64,000 bases of DNA from Nocardioides conyzicola. Lineage in GTDB: Bacteria; Actinomycetota; Actinomycetes; Propionibacteriales; Nocardioidaceae. Positions 34,255 to 43,600 of the stretch are shown here, piece by piece (positions within the stretch are counted from its first letter, which is position 1; every line of letters starts with the position of its first letter). The position numbers were made by a program, and so were the translations under genes. Under the pieces are notes generated by a model, which did not search any database, was not told the DNA's origin, and saw only the letters and a program-made list of their open reading frames with translations. Location: assembly GCF_039543825.1 (NCBI RefSeq), contig NZ_BAABKM010000002.1:2140133-2204132 (forward strand), read 5' to 3'.

Positions 34255-34994
34255 ACGCCAGCACCTTCGACTTCCTCTTCAACGGGTCCTACTGGACGTG
34301 GAGCAACTACGACAGCTTCCCGCACCGGATCGTCGAGCACCTGCAGTACTCCATGGTCGCCCTGGCGATCGCCTTCGTGGTGGCGTTCCCGATCGGGCTG
34401 CTCATCGGCCACACCAACCGCGGCTCCTTCTTCGCGATCAACGTCGGCAACGCCGGCCGCGCGCTGCCGACCCTGGGCGTGCTGATGCTGGTGCTCGCGC
34501 TGGTCGGCACCGGCCTGGTCCCGGTCACGGTCGCGCTGGTGATCCTGGCGATCCCGCCAATCCTGACGACGACGTACGCCGGGATCCGCTCGGTCTCGGA
34601 CGCGTCGGTCGACGCCGCCCGGGGGGTCGGCATGCGGGAGTGGCAGATCGTCAAGGACGTCGAGGTGCCGATCGCCCTCCCGATCATCTTCGGCGGGATC
34701 CGCAACGCGACGCTCCAGGTGATCTCGACCGCGACGATCGCCGGGTACGTCGGGTTGGGCGGTCTCGGCCGCTACCTGTTCGACGGCCTCGCGCTCTACG
34801 ACTACCCGCGGATCGTCGCGGGCTCCGTGCTGGTCGCGCTGCTGGCGGTGATCATCGACCTGGTGCTCGGCCTGGTGCAGCGCCTGGTCGTCTCACCCGG
34901 CGTCGACGGCCGCGCCGTCAAGGGCCGGCGTCGGACAGCCGCGACCGGCCCCGCGCTGTCCGTGACCACCGAGGAGGCCGCCCGACCTGCCTGA
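34251..34994 (+). CDS. Betaine-type ABC transporter permease 2
   Basis: A 247-residue permease, homologous to permease 1 but with an N-terminal extension (FNGSYWTWSNYDSFPHRIVE). The EAA loop is SDASVDAARGVGMREWQIVKD and the final block is GLGGLGRYLFDGLALYD. The ATG at 34251 has GGGAGGTG at ribosome-site distance inside permease 1. The binding protein starts 46 bases downstream. Confidence 0.92.
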   Translation: MNASTFDFLFNGSYWTWSNYDSFPHRIVEHLQYSMVALAIAFVVAFPIGLLIGHTNRGSFFAINVGNAGRALPTLGVLMLVLALVGTGLVPVTVALVILAIPPILTTTYAGIRSVSDASVDAARGVGMREWQIVKDVEVPIALPIIFGGIRNATLQVISTATIAGYVGLGGLGRYLFDGLALYDYPRIVAGSVLVALLAVIIDLVLGLVQRLVVSPGVDGRAVKGRRRTAATGPALSVTTEEAARPA

Positions 34995-35040
34995 CTCCGC
35001 ACCACCACCATCCGCACCGCACACACCCGAGAGGTCCACC

Positions 35041-35976
35041 ATGTTCCGACGCAAGCGATTGCCCGTACTCGTCAGCCTGGCCGCCGTCGCGGCCTTCGCG
35101 CTGGCCGGTTGCGGGTCCGACGACAGCAAGGCCGACGACCCCTTCTCCAACGGCGGGGGTGACAAGGGCACCATCGTGATCGGCTCCGCGAACTTCCCGG
35201 AGAGCGAGCTGCTCATGCAGATGTACGCCCAGACCCTGGAGGCCGCCGGCGCCAAGGTGGAGACCAAGCCCAACATCGGCGCCCGCGAGATCTACATGAA
35301 GGCCTTCGAGTCCGGCGACATCGACCTGCTGCCGGAGTACAACGGCGCGCTGCTGTCCTACCTGTCGCCCGACGGCGTCCCGGAGGGCACGACCTCCCCG
35401 GAGGACGTCTACGCCGCGCTGCAGAAGGTGCTGCCCGACGGCAGCGAGACCCTCCCGCAGTCGGCCGCCGAGGACAAGGACACGCTGACGGTCACCAAGG
35501 AGACCGCCGACAAGTACAGCCTGTCCACGATCGAGGACCTGAAGCCGGTCGCCGACAAGCTCGTCGTGGGCGCCGGTGCGGAGTGGCGTGAGCGCTACCA
35601 GGGCCTGATCGGCCTCAAGGAGCTGTACGGCGTGGAGTTCAAGGAGTTCAAGCCGCTCGACTCCGGCGGCCCGCTCACCATCGCCGCGCTGAAGGACGGC
35701 TCCATCGACGTCGGCAACGTCTTCTCGACCGACTCGGCGATCTCGACCAACGACTGGGTGGTGCTCGGCGACCCGAAGAACCTCTACACGTCGCAGAACA
35801 TCGTCCCGCTGATCCAGTCGGACGTCGTGACCCCTGAGGTGACCAAGGCGCTCAACGCCCTCTCCGAGGCGCTGACCACCGAGAACCTCACCGAGGCGCT
35901 CGCCAAGGTGCAGGTCGACAAGCAGGACCCGGTCACCGTCGCGAAGGACTTCCTCGCGGCCAACAACCTGAGCTGA
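35041..35976 (+). CDS. Betaine-type ABC transporter substrate-binding lipoprotein
   Basis: A 311-residue lipoprotein of the OpuAC/OpuCC group. The signal ends in the lipobox LAGCG with Cys23. IVIGSANFPESELLMQMYAQ near 46-65 and DIDLLPEYNGALLSYL near 100 are the family signatures. Known ligands in this family are glycine betaine, carnitine, choline and, for EgtU-type proteins, ergothioneine. The ligand of this copy cannot be read from sequence alone. A strong hairpin terminator follows at 35991-36028. Confidence 0.92.
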   Translation: MFRRKRLPVLVSLAAVAAFALAGCGSDDSKADDPFSNGGGDKGTIVIGSANFPESELLMQMYAQTLEAAGAKVETKPNIGAREIYMKAFESGDIDLLPEYNGALLSYLSPDGVPEGTTSPEDVYAALQKVLPDGSETLPQSAAEDKDTLTVTKETADKYSLSTIEDLKPVADKLVVGAGAEWRERYQGLIGLKELYGVEFKEFKPLDSGGPLTIAALKDGSIDVGNVFSTDSAISTNDWVVLGDPKNLYTSQNIVPLIQSDVVTPEVTKALNALSEALTTENLTEALAKVQVDKQDPVTVAKDFLAANNLS

Positions 35977-35990
35977 CCGCTCGACCCGAC

Positions 35991-36028
35991 AGCGGCATGA
36001 CCGGCGCACCCGCGCCGGTCATGCCGCT
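35991..36028. terminator. Hairpin terminator after the ABC operon
   Basis: AGCGGCATGACCGGCGC (35991-36007) pairs perfectly with 36012-36028 around a four-base ACCC loop, a 17-bp GC-rich stem. A short T-containing run follows (TCTGATTT). It sits 15 bases after the binding-protein stop. Confidence 0.8.
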
Positions 36029-36075
36029 TCTGATTTCGGCCGGTGCGGTGCTCGGCCGTGTGCCACAGTGAGCGC

Positions 36076-37086
36076 GTGAGCCAGCAGCCGGCCCGTTCTC
36101 GGGCAACGTTGACCGACATCAGCTCCCGCGCCTGGGAGCACCCCGCCGACCAGGGCGCGCTGGTGGCGCTCCGCAAGCTCAAGGGCTTCGACACCGTGCT
36201 CAAGGCGATGTCGGGCCTCTTCAACGAGCGCGCCGTACGCCTGGTCTTCCTCGGGTCCGCGATCCGCGTCGACGAGCGGCAGTTCCCTCGGCTGCACCGG
36301 CTCCTGGGCGAGGTCGGCCGCACGCTCGACGCCCCGGAGCTGCCGGAGCTGTACGTCGTGGCCAACCCGGTGCCGGGTGCGCTGACCATCGGCATGAACA
36401 AGCCGTTCATCGTCCTCAACTCGGGTCTGGTCGACCTGCTCGACGAGGACGAGCTGCGCTTCGTCGTCGCGCACGAGCTCGGCCACGCGATGAGCGGGCA
36501 CGCGGTCTACCAGACGCTGCTCCAACGGCTGATCCAGTTCTCGGGCGTGCTCACCGCGATCCCGCTGACCGGCCTCGGCATCCGCGCGATCGTCGCGGCG
36601 CTCTACGAGTGGTCGCGCAAGTCGGAGCTGTCCGCCGACCGCGCCGGCCTGCTCGCGACGCAGGACCCGGCGACGGCGTTCCGGGTCCACATGAAGCTCG
36701 CCAGCGGCGGCCACCTCGAGGACCTCGACGCGACCTCGTTCTTCGCGCAGGGCCAGGAGTACGACGAGGCCGACCTGCGCGACTCCGTGCTCAAGATCCT
36801 GCTGGTCGAGAACCGCTCCCACCCGTTCCTCGTCGTCCGGGCCACCGAGCTGCGGCGCTGGGTCGACTCCGGCGAGTACACCCGCATCCTCGCCGGCGAA
36901 TACCCGCGCCGGCAGGACGACGACGAGGCCAAGGTCTCGGAGGCTGCGAAGGCCGCGGCCCGCAGCTACTCCGAGAGCTTCAAGCAGAGCCAGGACGCCG
37001 TCGGCAAGATGGTGCACGACGTCGCCGGCCTCCTCGGCAGCGCCAAGGTCTGGCTGGACGAGACCTTCCGCCGCAACGACGAGTGA
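36076..37086 (+). CDS. M48-family zinc metallopeptidase
   Basis: A 336-residue peptidase. Zinc motif is FVVAHELGHAMSGHAV near 131-146 (HExxH-type HELGH), with the third ligand probably in the ELSADRAG segment near 186. NSGLVDLLDEDELRF precedes it, as in M48/HtpX-like enzymes. There is moderate hydrophobicity near 155-175 (SGVLTAIPLTGLGIRAIVA) but no clear multi-pass HtpX topology. The GTG at 36076 is chosen over an upstream ATG at 36043, which would read through the likely promoter. Role unknown; protein quality control is typical of the family. Confidence 0.88.
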   Translation: MSQQPARSRATLTDISSRAWEHPADQGALVALRKLKGFDTVLKAMSGLFNERAVRLVFLGSAIRVDERQFPRLHRLLGEVGRTLDAPELPELYVVANPVPGALTIGMNKPFIVLNSGLVDLLDEDELRFVVAHELGHAMSGHAVYQTLLQRLIQFSGVLTAIPLTGLGIRAIVAALYEWSRKSELSADRAGLLATQDPATAFRVHMKLASGGHLEDLDATSFFAQGQEYDEADLRDSVLKILLVENRSHPFLVVRATELRRWVDSGEYTRILAGEYPRRQDDDEAKVSEAAKAAARSYSESFKQSQDAVGKMVHDVAGLLGSAKVWLDETFRRNDE

Positions 37087-37124
37087 CGAGTTCAGGACCA
37101 GCCCCGCTCGGGTAGGAGCCCGCC

Positions 37125-38600
37125 ATGAGCGCCGACACCGGAACCGGATCCACCCTCGGCCAGCAGCTCGTGCGGCGCAAGCCGATCAAGCTCCAGAGCG
37201 GCCCGCACGACGGACCCGACCTCAAGCGCAGCTTCGGCACGTTCCAGCTGATGATGTTCGGCGTCGGCGCGACCGTCGGCACCGGCATCTTCTTCGTGCT
37301 CCAGGAGGCCGTGCCGGACAGCGGGCCGGCGGTGATCATCTCGTTCCTGGTCGCCGGCCTCGGTGCCGGGCTGTCGGCCCTCTGCTACGCGGAGGTCGCG
37401 AGCGCGATCCCGGTCAGCGGCTCGACCTACTCCTACGCCTACCACGCGCTCGGCGAGCTGGTGGCGGTGGTAATCGCCGCCTGCGTGCTCCTGGAGTACG
37501 GCGTCTCGAGCGCGGCCGTCGCCGTGGGCTGGAGCGGCTACTTCAACGAGCTGCTCGACAACGTCTTCGGCTTCTCGCTGCCGGACGCCCTGTCGTACTC
37601 CCCGATCCCCTACGAGGACAACACCACCGGCCTCATCAACCTCCCGGCGGTCGTGCTGGTGATGATGTGCATGGTGCTGCTGATCCGGGGCGCGAGCGAG
37701 TCGGCGCGGGTCAACACGGTCATGGTGCTGATCAAGCTCGGCGTCCTGCTGATGTTCGTGGTCATCGGGCTCACGGCCTGGAACGGCGACCACTTCGACG
37801 GCTTCTGGGACAAGGGTGCGGCCGGCATCTCGGCCGCTGCCGGGACGATCTTCTTCTCGTTCATCGGCCTCGACGCCGTCTCCACGGCGGGTGAGGAGGT
37901 GCGGGACCCGCAGAAGGCGCTGCCCCGCGCGATCATGGGGGCGCTGGCCGTCGTGGTCACGGTCTACGTGCTGGTGGCGATCGCCGGGCTGGCGGCTCAG
38001 CCCGCCTCGGAGTTCTCCGACCCGGAGCAGCAGGACGCCGGTCTCGCGGTGATCCTGGAGAACGTCACCGGGCACGCCGCGTGGGGGACGGTGCTCGCGG
38101 CCGGCGCGGTGATCTCGATCTTCTCGGTCACGCTGGTCACGCTCTACGGCCAGACCCGCATCCTCTTCGCGATCGGCCGCGACGGCATGCTGCCGGAGAG
38201 GTTCTCGTCGGTGAACCCGCGCACGCTCACGCCCACGTTCAACACGATCGTCGTCGCGATCGTGGTCGCCCTGATCGGTGGGTTCGTCCCGGCCGACTAC
38301 CTCTGGGACACCGTGTCGATCGGCACGCTGATGGCGTTCATCGTCGTCGCGGTCGGGGTGATCGTGCTCCGTCGTACGCAACCCGACCTGGAGCGACCCT
38401 TCCGCGTCCCCCTGTTCCCCTTCGTCCCGATCCTGACGGTCGCGGTCTGCATCTACATCCTGTCCGGGCTGGCCGGCGTCACGTGGCTCATCTTCGGCTC
38501 CTGGCTGCTGGTCGTGCTCGCGTTCTACTTCCTGTGGGGACGGCGGCACGCCGCCCTCAACCGCGGCGTCGTCGCCGACACCGAGGTGCCTCAGTCATGA
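37125..38600 (+). CDS. Amino acid permease (APC superfamily, CAT-like)
   Basis: A 491-residue transporter with 12 to 14 hydrophobic segments. The first core helix carries GVGATVGTGIFF near 46, the substrate-site signature of APC carriers. CYAEVASAIPVSGSTYSYAYHALGE and FFSFIGLDAVSTAGEEVRDPQKALPRAI fit the cationic amino acid transporter (YfnA/CAT) branch. Its stop overlaps the start of the universal stress protein (ATGA), so the two are coupled, and a small protein follows. Exact substrate is unknown. Confidence 0.92.
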   Translation: MSADTGTGSTLGQQLVRRKPIKLQSGPHDGPDLKRSFGTFQLMMFGVGATVGTGIFFVLQEAVPDSGPAVIISFLVAGLGAGLSALCYAEVASAIPVSGSTYSYAYHALGELVAVVIAACVLLEYGVSSAAVAVGWSGYFNELLDNVFGFSLPDALSYSPIPYEDNTTGLINLPAVVLVMMCMVLLIRGASESARVNTVMVLIKLGVLLMFVVIGLTAWNGDHFDGFWDKGAAGISAAAGTIFFSFIGLDAVSTAGEEVRDPQKALPRAIMGALAVVVTVYVLVAIAGLAAQPASEFSDPEQQDAGLAVILENVTGHAAWGTVLAAGAVISIFSVTLVTLYGQTRILFAIGRDGMLPERFSSVNPRTLTPTFNTIVVAIVVALIGGFVPADYLWDTVSIGTLMAFIVVAVGVIVLRRTQPDLERPFRVPLFPFVPILTVAVCIYILSGLAGVTWLIFGSWLLVVLAFYFLWGRRHAALNRGVVADTEVPQS

Positions 38601-39472
38601 CGATCGTCGTCGGGCACCCGACCCGGACGCACGACCGCTCCGCGGTGTCCCTCGGCGCGATGCTCGCCCGGTCCCTGAGCACCGACCTGCTCGTGGTCTC
38701 GGTCGTGCCGGCGCAGTGGCCGACCCTGGTCGCCGGCAACGTGGACCGTGAATACGCCGCGTGGGCGCACGAGGTCGGAGCCGCGGCCGTCGCCGACGCC
38801 GAGCGGGTGCTGGCGGAGGTGGCCGGCGACCTCGAGGCACGGGCGGTCGCCGTCCCGGGTCGATCGGTGCCAGCAGCCCTGCTGGAGCAGGCACGCTCGG
38901 TCGACGCCGGCCTGGTCGTCGTCGGCTCCGCCGCGGACGGGCCGTGGGAGCGCGTCGCGCTCGGTTCCACCGCGGACCACCTGCTGCACTCCGCCCACGT
39001 GCCGGTCGCGGTGGCGCCGCGCGGCTTCGCCACCCATGCCGTCCCCCGCTTCACCCGGGCGACCTGCGCCTTCCGAGCCGACCGTGCCTCTGCCGAGGTG
39101 CTCCGGCGGACGACCGAGATCTGCGCGTCGGCCGGCGCCGCCGTCCGGATCGCGACCTTCGGCGTGCTCGGCAAGACGATGTACCCGCCCGAGGTCCGCG
39201 GCGAGCAGGACGTGCTCGCCTCGTTCGTCGAGCAGGCCGAGGCGGCGCTGCGGGAAGCCGCGGCCGCCACCGGGCTGCGCGAGGTCGACCACGTCGTCGC
39301 CACGGGACCGGACTGGGCGTCGGCGGTCGGCCGGCTGGAGTGGCGGCACGACGACGTGCTCGTGCTCGGTTCGTCTCCGCGCGGCGTCCTGGCCCGGGTC
39401 TTCATCGGGTCCCACGCCAGCCGGATCATCCGGCACTCTCCCGTCCCGGTCGTGGTCGTGCCGGAGTCGTGA
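38597..39472 (+). CDS. Universal stress protein with two UspA domains
   Basis: A 291-residue tandem UspA protein. Domain one (1-140) ends in LVVVGSAADGPWERVALGSTADHLL, and domain two (150-291) ends in DVLVLGSSPRGVLARVFIGSHASR; both carry the G-x2-G-x9-G(S/T) ATP-binding pattern, the first more completely. Fusion or coupling of UspA to an APC permease is common, and the domain often regulates the transporter. It is linked by stop-start overlaps to the permease upstream and to the small protein downstream. Confidence 0.9.
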   Translation: MTIVVGHPTRTHDRSAVSLGAMLARSLSTDLLVVSVVPAQWPTLVAGNVDREYAAWAHEVGAAAVADAERVLAEVAGDLEARAVAVPGRSVPAALLEQARSVDAGLVVVGSAADGPWERVALGSTADHLLHSAHVPVAVAPRGFATHAVPRFTRATCAFRADRASAEVLRRTTEICASAGAAVRIATFGVLGKTMYPPEVRGEQDVLASFVEQAEAALREAAAATGLREVDHVVATGPDWASAVGRLEWRHDDVLVLGSSPRGVLARVFIGSHASRIIRHSPVPVVVVPES

Positions 39473-39756
39473 GCTCCCTCGTCGACCGGGTCCCCGACGG
39501 CTGGTCGGTGGCGACGTACGCCGGGCGCCGGTACGGCGTCACCAAGGAGACGCGGGCCGACGGCCGCGCGATCTCGGTCTACGCCGAGGAGCTCGGCGGC
39601 ACGGACGTGGTCAGCACCAACGTCTACGTCACGACGAGCGGTGAGGAGCTGCGACCGTGCGAGATGCCGGCGGAGAAGGTGCTGGCCTTCCTCAGGGACG
39701 CGGTGTTCAGCGAGGAACCGCGTGGCCCCCGGGCGCCAGGAGACCGAACTCGCTGA
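39469..39756 (+). CDS. Hypothetical small protein in the permease/UspA operon
   Basis: A 95-residue protein beginning MSSLVDRVPDGWSVATYAGR. The GTG start overlaps the UspA stop (GTGA), which supports it. The sequence predicts a small alpha/beta domain with a final helix (PAEKVLAFLRDAVF). I do not recognise a named family, though short actinobacterial proteins with DGWSV...YGVTKE starts are familiar. A composite inverted repeat starts at the stop codon. Confidence 0.65.
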   Translation: MSSLVDRVPDGWSVATYAGRRYGVTKETRADGRAISVYAEELGGTDVVSTNVYVTTSGEELRPCEMPAEKVLAFLRDAVFSEEPRGPRAPGDRTR

Positions 39757-39866
39757 CACTTGGCACTGGGGGCCCACGTGGGTCTGGCGCTCTTTCCGCG
39801 TAGGCCCCCAGTGCCAAGTGCTCGTGAGGGCGATCGTGACCCGCGGACGAGGGACGTGTCAGCGAG
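39749..39866. repeat. Composite inverted-repeat element (family B)
   Basis: An 18-bp perfect inverted repeat, CACTTGGCACTGGGGGCC at 39757-39774 with its complement at 39803-39820, encloses a 28-base loop. A second, outer inverted repeat uses CTCGCTGACAC (39749-39759) with its complement at 39856-39866. The left arm is shared, so two alternative pairings exist. It spans the gap between convergent genes and overlaps their ends. It differs in sequence from the family A element. Confidence 0.7.
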
Positions 39867-41052
39867 CCAGGTGGAGTGGGATCGGTCGGACGCGAACTCC
39901 GGAGACGCCGTTGGCGGGCGACACGATCGCCGTGAGCCGCCGCACTCCCGATGCCGGCACCACGAAGGGAAGTCGAGCGCGGCAGCCCACGAGCCGTGTC
40001 CGTGCGAGCCGGGCGCCGTCATGCCCTGACGCGGTGACGGCTCGCAGCGACACCTGTTGTCCCCCGCAAGGGGCGACGGTGACGACGGCGACGCCCGGGC
40101 GACCGGGCCGGGGCGTGCGGGCAAGGCGGAGCGTCACCTTGGCGGCAACGCGCACGCGGATCGTCGCCATCGAGGTCGTGATGGGGTGGTCGTCGGGGAC
40201 GGCGTACCTCCAGCGGTAGCGCATCGATCGTTCGGGGCGAACGGTCGCGGTCGCAACGCCGTCGGCGTCGGTGGTCGCGGTCGTGATCAGCCGCTCCTTC
40301 TTCGAACGGATGGGTCGTCCCCAGAGCTGGAACGGCGTGCCCGGTTGACCGTCACCGTCGGCGATCGATCGCAGCGTCACCTGGCGCCCGTACGTGATGC
40401 CGAGCTCGCGATCGCCCACCACCCACGGGGTCACACGCTGCTTGAACTCGAGGACGCGGTCGACACCGGCGACAGCCAGGTGGAGCCGGCTGACCTGGTA
40501 CCCGTCGGCAGTGCCTGGCGCGCAGCCGCCCGCGAGCGAGATCGATGCGGGCTCCGATGCCTCGGCGTGTCCGGTGATGTAGTCGGCGAGCGTCGACCGC
40601 GTCTGACCGCCGTGCCCGTCGTACCAGTCGAAGAAGACATCGGCGAAGACGTCGGTCGTGGCCCAGTGATGGATGTACGCGCCCGGCACCAGAGCGGAAC
40701 CGGTGATCTCACGAGAGGGGATCGAGACCTGAACTCGGACCGGATCCCCGAGGCCCGTCGTCACGGTGGGCTCGAACGCCGACAGCGAGGAGAGCGAGGC
40801 GACCCCGAAGGACAGTCCGACGGCGGTGGTGTCACTCGCCGTCAACACCAGGCTGTCGTCGCTGTAGAAGTAGTAGGGCCCGATCGACGAAGTCTCGGGC
40901 TTCGCACAATCGATGGCGGTGAAGGTGAGGCCGTCGGGCATCCCGGCCCGCCACACCTCGGTAACCGGTGCCGTGTCGTCGGCTCCGGCCGGGAGGACTG
41001 GTGGCAGCCCCAGGAGCGCCAGTCCCAAGACGACGAGGAGGGTGCGGCGCAT
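39859..41052 (-). CDS. Secreted hypothetical protein
   Basis: A 397-residue exported protein with a signal peptide (MRRTLLVVLGLALLGLPPVL, cleavage near AGA at about 24). The ATG at 41052 has GGGAGC upstream. The mature region is beta-rich, with cysteines near 50, 190 and two in the C-terminal part. It ends with immunoglobulin-like beta repeats (VTLRSIADGDGQPGTPFQLW and a second module). Codon choice looks slightly less GC-extreme than its neighbours, which may mean separate origin. Function unknown. Confidence 0.62.
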   Translation of the reverse strand: MRRTLLVVLGLALLGLPPVLPAGADDTAPVTEVWRAGMPDGLTFTAIDCAKPETSSIGPYYFYSDDSLVLTASDTTAVGLSFGVASLSSLSAFEPTVTTGLGDPVRVQVSIPSREITGSALVPGAYIHHWATTDVFADVFFDWYDGHGGQTRSTLADYITGHAEASEPASISLAGGCAPGTADGYQVSRLHLAVAGVDRVLEFKQRVTPWVVGDRELGITYGRQVTLRSIADGDGQPGTPFQLWGRPIRSKKERLITTATTDADGVATATVRPERSMRYRWRYAVPDDHPITTSMATIRVRVAAKVTLRLARTPRPGRPGVAVVTVAPCGGQQVSLRAVTASGHDGARLARTRLVGCRARLPFVVPASGVRRLTAIVSPANGVSGVRVRPIPLHLAR

Positions 41053-41162
41053 CAACAGCTCCCGAGAACGGTGACAGGGTGGCGACACGGTAGTCGACAA
41101 CAGCCGTTGGCCGGAGCGATATCGCTGCACATAGACGGGATGGTGCCTCCGGGACGCGACCT

Positions 41163-41594
41163 TCAGCGAGGACTGTCCAGGATCATCGTGACCGGCCCGT
41201 CGTTGACCGAAGCGACCTGCATGTCCGCACCGAAGACGCCGGTCTCGACGTGCGCGCCGAGCTCGCGCAGGGCGGCGCAGACAGCGTCGTACAGGGGCTC
41301 GGAGACGGGGCCGGGGGCGGCGGCCTGCCAGGTGGGACGCCGGCCCTTGCGGGCGTCGCCGTACAACGTGAACTGGCTGACGACGAGCACGGGCGCCGCG
41401 ACGTCGGAGGCCGACCGCTCCTCGCGCAGGAGGCGGAGGTCCCAGATCTTGCGGGCGGTCCAGGCGACGTCGGCCGGGCCGTCGTCGTGGGTGACGCCGA
41501 GGTAGACGAGCAGTCCGGGTCCCTCGACCGCGCCGACGATCTGGCCGTCGACGGTGACGCTGGCGCCGAGGACGCGCTGGACGACCGCGCGCAT
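41163..41594 (-). CDS. dtd: D-aminoacyl-tRNA deacylase
   Basis: A 143-residue proofreading enzyme that hydrolyses D-aminoacyl-tRNAs (and glycyl-tRNA-Ala) in the cytosol. Length and motifs are typical: [17 protein letters not shown] at the start, [12 protein letters not shown] near 70-81 (SQxT) and NDGPVTMIL near 130, carrying the Gly-cisPro that gives chiral selectivity. The ATG shares one base with the stop of the upstream CitE-like gene (TGATG), so it is the third gene of a coupled operon. Confidence 0.95.
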   Translation of the reverse strand: MRAVVQRVLGASVTVDGQIVGAVEGPGLLVYLGVTHDDGPADVAWTARKIWDLRLLREERSASDVAAPVLVVSQFTLYGDARKGRRPTWQAAAPGPVSEPLYDAVCAALRELGAHVETGVFGADMQVASVNDGPVTMILDSPR

Positions 41595-42460
41595 CAGCCC
41601 TGGAGGGCCTGGATCGCGTCGTGGATGTCGAGGGTGCGGCGGGCGGACTCGACGTGGAGGTTCTCGACCATCCGGCCGTGGTAGGTGACGACGCCGGAGC
41701 CCCTGCCGTCCTCGAAGGCCTGGATGAGCCCGCGGGCGTCCTCGACCGCCTGCTCGCTCGGCGCGAAGGCGGCGTTGGCGCCCTCGACCTGGCCAGGGTG
41801 GATCAGTGTCTTGCCGTCGAAGCCCAGCTGCCGGCCCTGGTCGCACTCGGCGAGGAAGCCGTCGGTGTCCTTCACGTCGTTGTAGACGCCGTCGAGGATC
41901 GAGATGCCGGCGGCGCGGGCGGCGAGGAGCGCGGTGTGCAGGCTGGGCAGGATCGGGGCGCGGCCGGGCACGTGCTCGGCGTACAGCTCCTTGACCAGGT
42001 CGTTGGTGCCCATCACGAAGCAGCTCAGCCGTGCCGACGCGCGGGCGATGCTGAGGACGTCGAGGACGGCGACGGGCGTCTCGATCATCGCCCAGAGCTT
42101 GGTGTGCTCGGGCGCGCCGTGCTGCTCGAGGGCGGACACCAGCCGGACGACCTCGTCGGCGCTGTTGACCTTGGGGACGACGACCGCGGCGGGGCCGGCC
42201 TGGGCGGCGGCTCGGAGGTCGTCGTCGTGCCACTCGGTGCCGATGCCGTTGACGCGGATGGTGAGGGTCCGGCGGCCGTAGTCGCCGGAGGACACGGCTG
42301 CGGCAGCGGCCTCGCGGGCGGCCGGCTTGGCGTCGGGTGCGACGGCGTCCTCGAGGTCGAAGATGACGGCGTCGACCGGCAGGGTCTTCGCCTTCTCCAG
42401 CGCCTTGGCGTTGGAGCTGGGCATGTAGAGGACGCTGCGCAGGGGCGTGAACTCGGTCAT
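41594..42460 (-). CDS. CoA-ester lyase (HpcH/HpaI, CitE-like)
   Basis: A 288-residue TIM-barrel enzyme. [17 protein letters not shown] near 8, [17 protein letters not shown] near 29 (Mg-binding DLED), [16 protein letters not shown] and [15 protein letters not shown] (second acidic ligand) place it among CitE/malyl-CoA lyase-like proteins. [21 protein letters not shown] closes the pattern. It overlaps the preceding, longer CitE-like gene by 4 bases. Functional options are citramalyl- or malyl-CoA lyase or thioesterase; the pair suggests related reactions on two substrates. Confidence 0.88.
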   Translation of the reverse strand: MTEFTPLRSVLYMPSSNAKALEKAKTLPVDAVIFDLEDAVAPDAKPAAREAAAAAVSSGDYGRRTLTIRVNGIGTEWHDDDLRAAAQAGPAAVVVPKVNSADEVVRLVSALEQHGAPEHTKLWAMIETPVAVLDVLSIARASARLSCFVMGTNDLVKELYAEHVPGRAPILPSLHTALLAARAAGISILDGVYNDVKDTDGFLAECDQGRQLGFDGKTLIHPGQVEGANAAFAPSEQAVEDARGLIQAFEDGRGSGVVTYHGRMVENLHVESARRTLDIHDAIQALQG

Positions 42461-43548
42461 GCGCTCTCCACCTCGATGGCGTCGTACGCCTTCTTGAGCT
42501 CGGGGTCGATCGCCGCCAGCTGCTCGGCGAGCTCGACCATCACCAGGCACTGCTTGAGGGACGCGTCGTCCTCCATCTTGCCGTCGAGCATCACCGCGCC
42601 GGTGCCGTCGCCCATGGCCGCCGCGACCCGGCGGGCGTGCGCGACGTCCTCGACGCTCGGGCTGAACACCCGGTTGGCGATCGCGATCTGCTTGGGGTGC
42701 AGGCTCCAGGTGCCGACGCACCCGAGCAGGAACGCGTTGCGGAACTGGTCCTCGCAGGCGACCACGTCGGTGATGTCGCCGAACGGCCCGTAGTAGGGGT
42801 AGATGCCGTGCATCGCGCAGGCGTCGACCATGCGCGCGATCGTGTAGTGCCAGAGGTCCTGCTGGTACGTCGCGCGCGGGGCGTCGTAGTCGGTGACGCC
42901 GAGGTCGTTGCGGGGCGGGTCCTGGCGGACCAGGTAGCCGGGGTGGCCGCCGCCGACCCGGGTCGTCTTCATCCGGCGGTCGGCGGCGAGGTCGGCCGGG
43001 CCGAGGCTCAGGCCCTGCATCCGCGGCGACGCGCCACAGATCTCCTCGACGTTGGCCACGCCGCGGGCGGTCTCGAGGATCGCGTGGACCAGGATCGGGC
43101 GGTCGAGGCCGGCCTTGGCCTCGAGCTGGGCGAGCAGCCGGTCGACGTAGTGGATGTCCTCGGCGCCCTGGACCTTCGGCACCATGATCACGTCGAGCTT
43201 GTCGCCGATGGCGGGGACCAGTGTGGTGAGGTCGTCGAGCGCCCACGGGCTGTCGAGCGAGTTGATCCGGGTCCACAGCTGCGTCGGTCCGAAGTCGGTC
43301 CGCTGCGCGATCTCGACCAGGCCCTCGCGCGCGGCGACCTTGTTGTCGGCCTTGACGGCGTCCTCGAGGTTGCCGAGGAGGACGTCGACGGTCCCGACCA
43401 TGTCGGGGATCTTCGCCGCCATCTTCGGGTTGCTGGGGTCGAAGAAATGGATCGCCCGGCTCGGCCTCGCCGGGATGTCGGTCAGGGGCGTCGGGGCGCC
43501 CACGGCCAGGGGTCGGAAGAAGTCCTTCGGGCTCTGCGATCCACTCAT
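42457..43548 (-). CDS. CoA-ester lyase, long form (malyl-CoA/methylmalyl-CoA lyase-like)
   Basis: A 363-residue HpcH/HpaI-family protein with an N-terminal extension and the long-form architecture of beta-methylmalyl-CoA/malyl-CoA lyases. Markers are [20 protein letters not shown] near 31, [14 protein letters not shown] near 57 (metal DA pair), [19 protein letters not shown] near 152 and [20 protein letters not shown] near 295. It is the first gene of the operon with the short CitE and dtd. A role in an acyl-CoA assimilation route is inferred. Confidence 0.88.
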   Translation of the reverse strand: MSGSQSPKDFFRPLAVGAPTPLTDIPARPSRAIHFFDPSNPKMAAKIPDMVGTVDVLLGNLEDAVKADNKVAAREGLVEIAQRTDFGPTQLWTRINSLDSPWALDDLTTLVPAIGDKLDVIMVPKVQGAEDIHYVDRLLAQLEAKAGLDRPILVHAILETARGVANVEEICGASPRMQGLSLGPADLAADRRMKTTRVGGGHPGYLVRQDPPRNDLGVTDYDAPRATYQQDLWHYTIARMVDACAMHGIYPYYGPFGDITDVVACEDQFRNAFLLGCVGTWSLHPKQIAIANRVFSPSVEDVAHARRVAAAMGDGTGAVMLDGKMEDDASLKQCLVMVELAEQLAAIDPELKKAYDAIEVESA

Positions 43549-43600
43549 GGGGCGGAACGTAGCAGCGGATCGCTACCCGCCGGTATGACCGATCTGACAG

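Noticed and set aside
32538..35976. Plain osmoprotectant uptake system unrelated to its neighbours
   Set aside because: Not excluded, but the divergent promoter shared with lyase 2 and the tight island context make a catabolic role more likely; kept as an alternative only.
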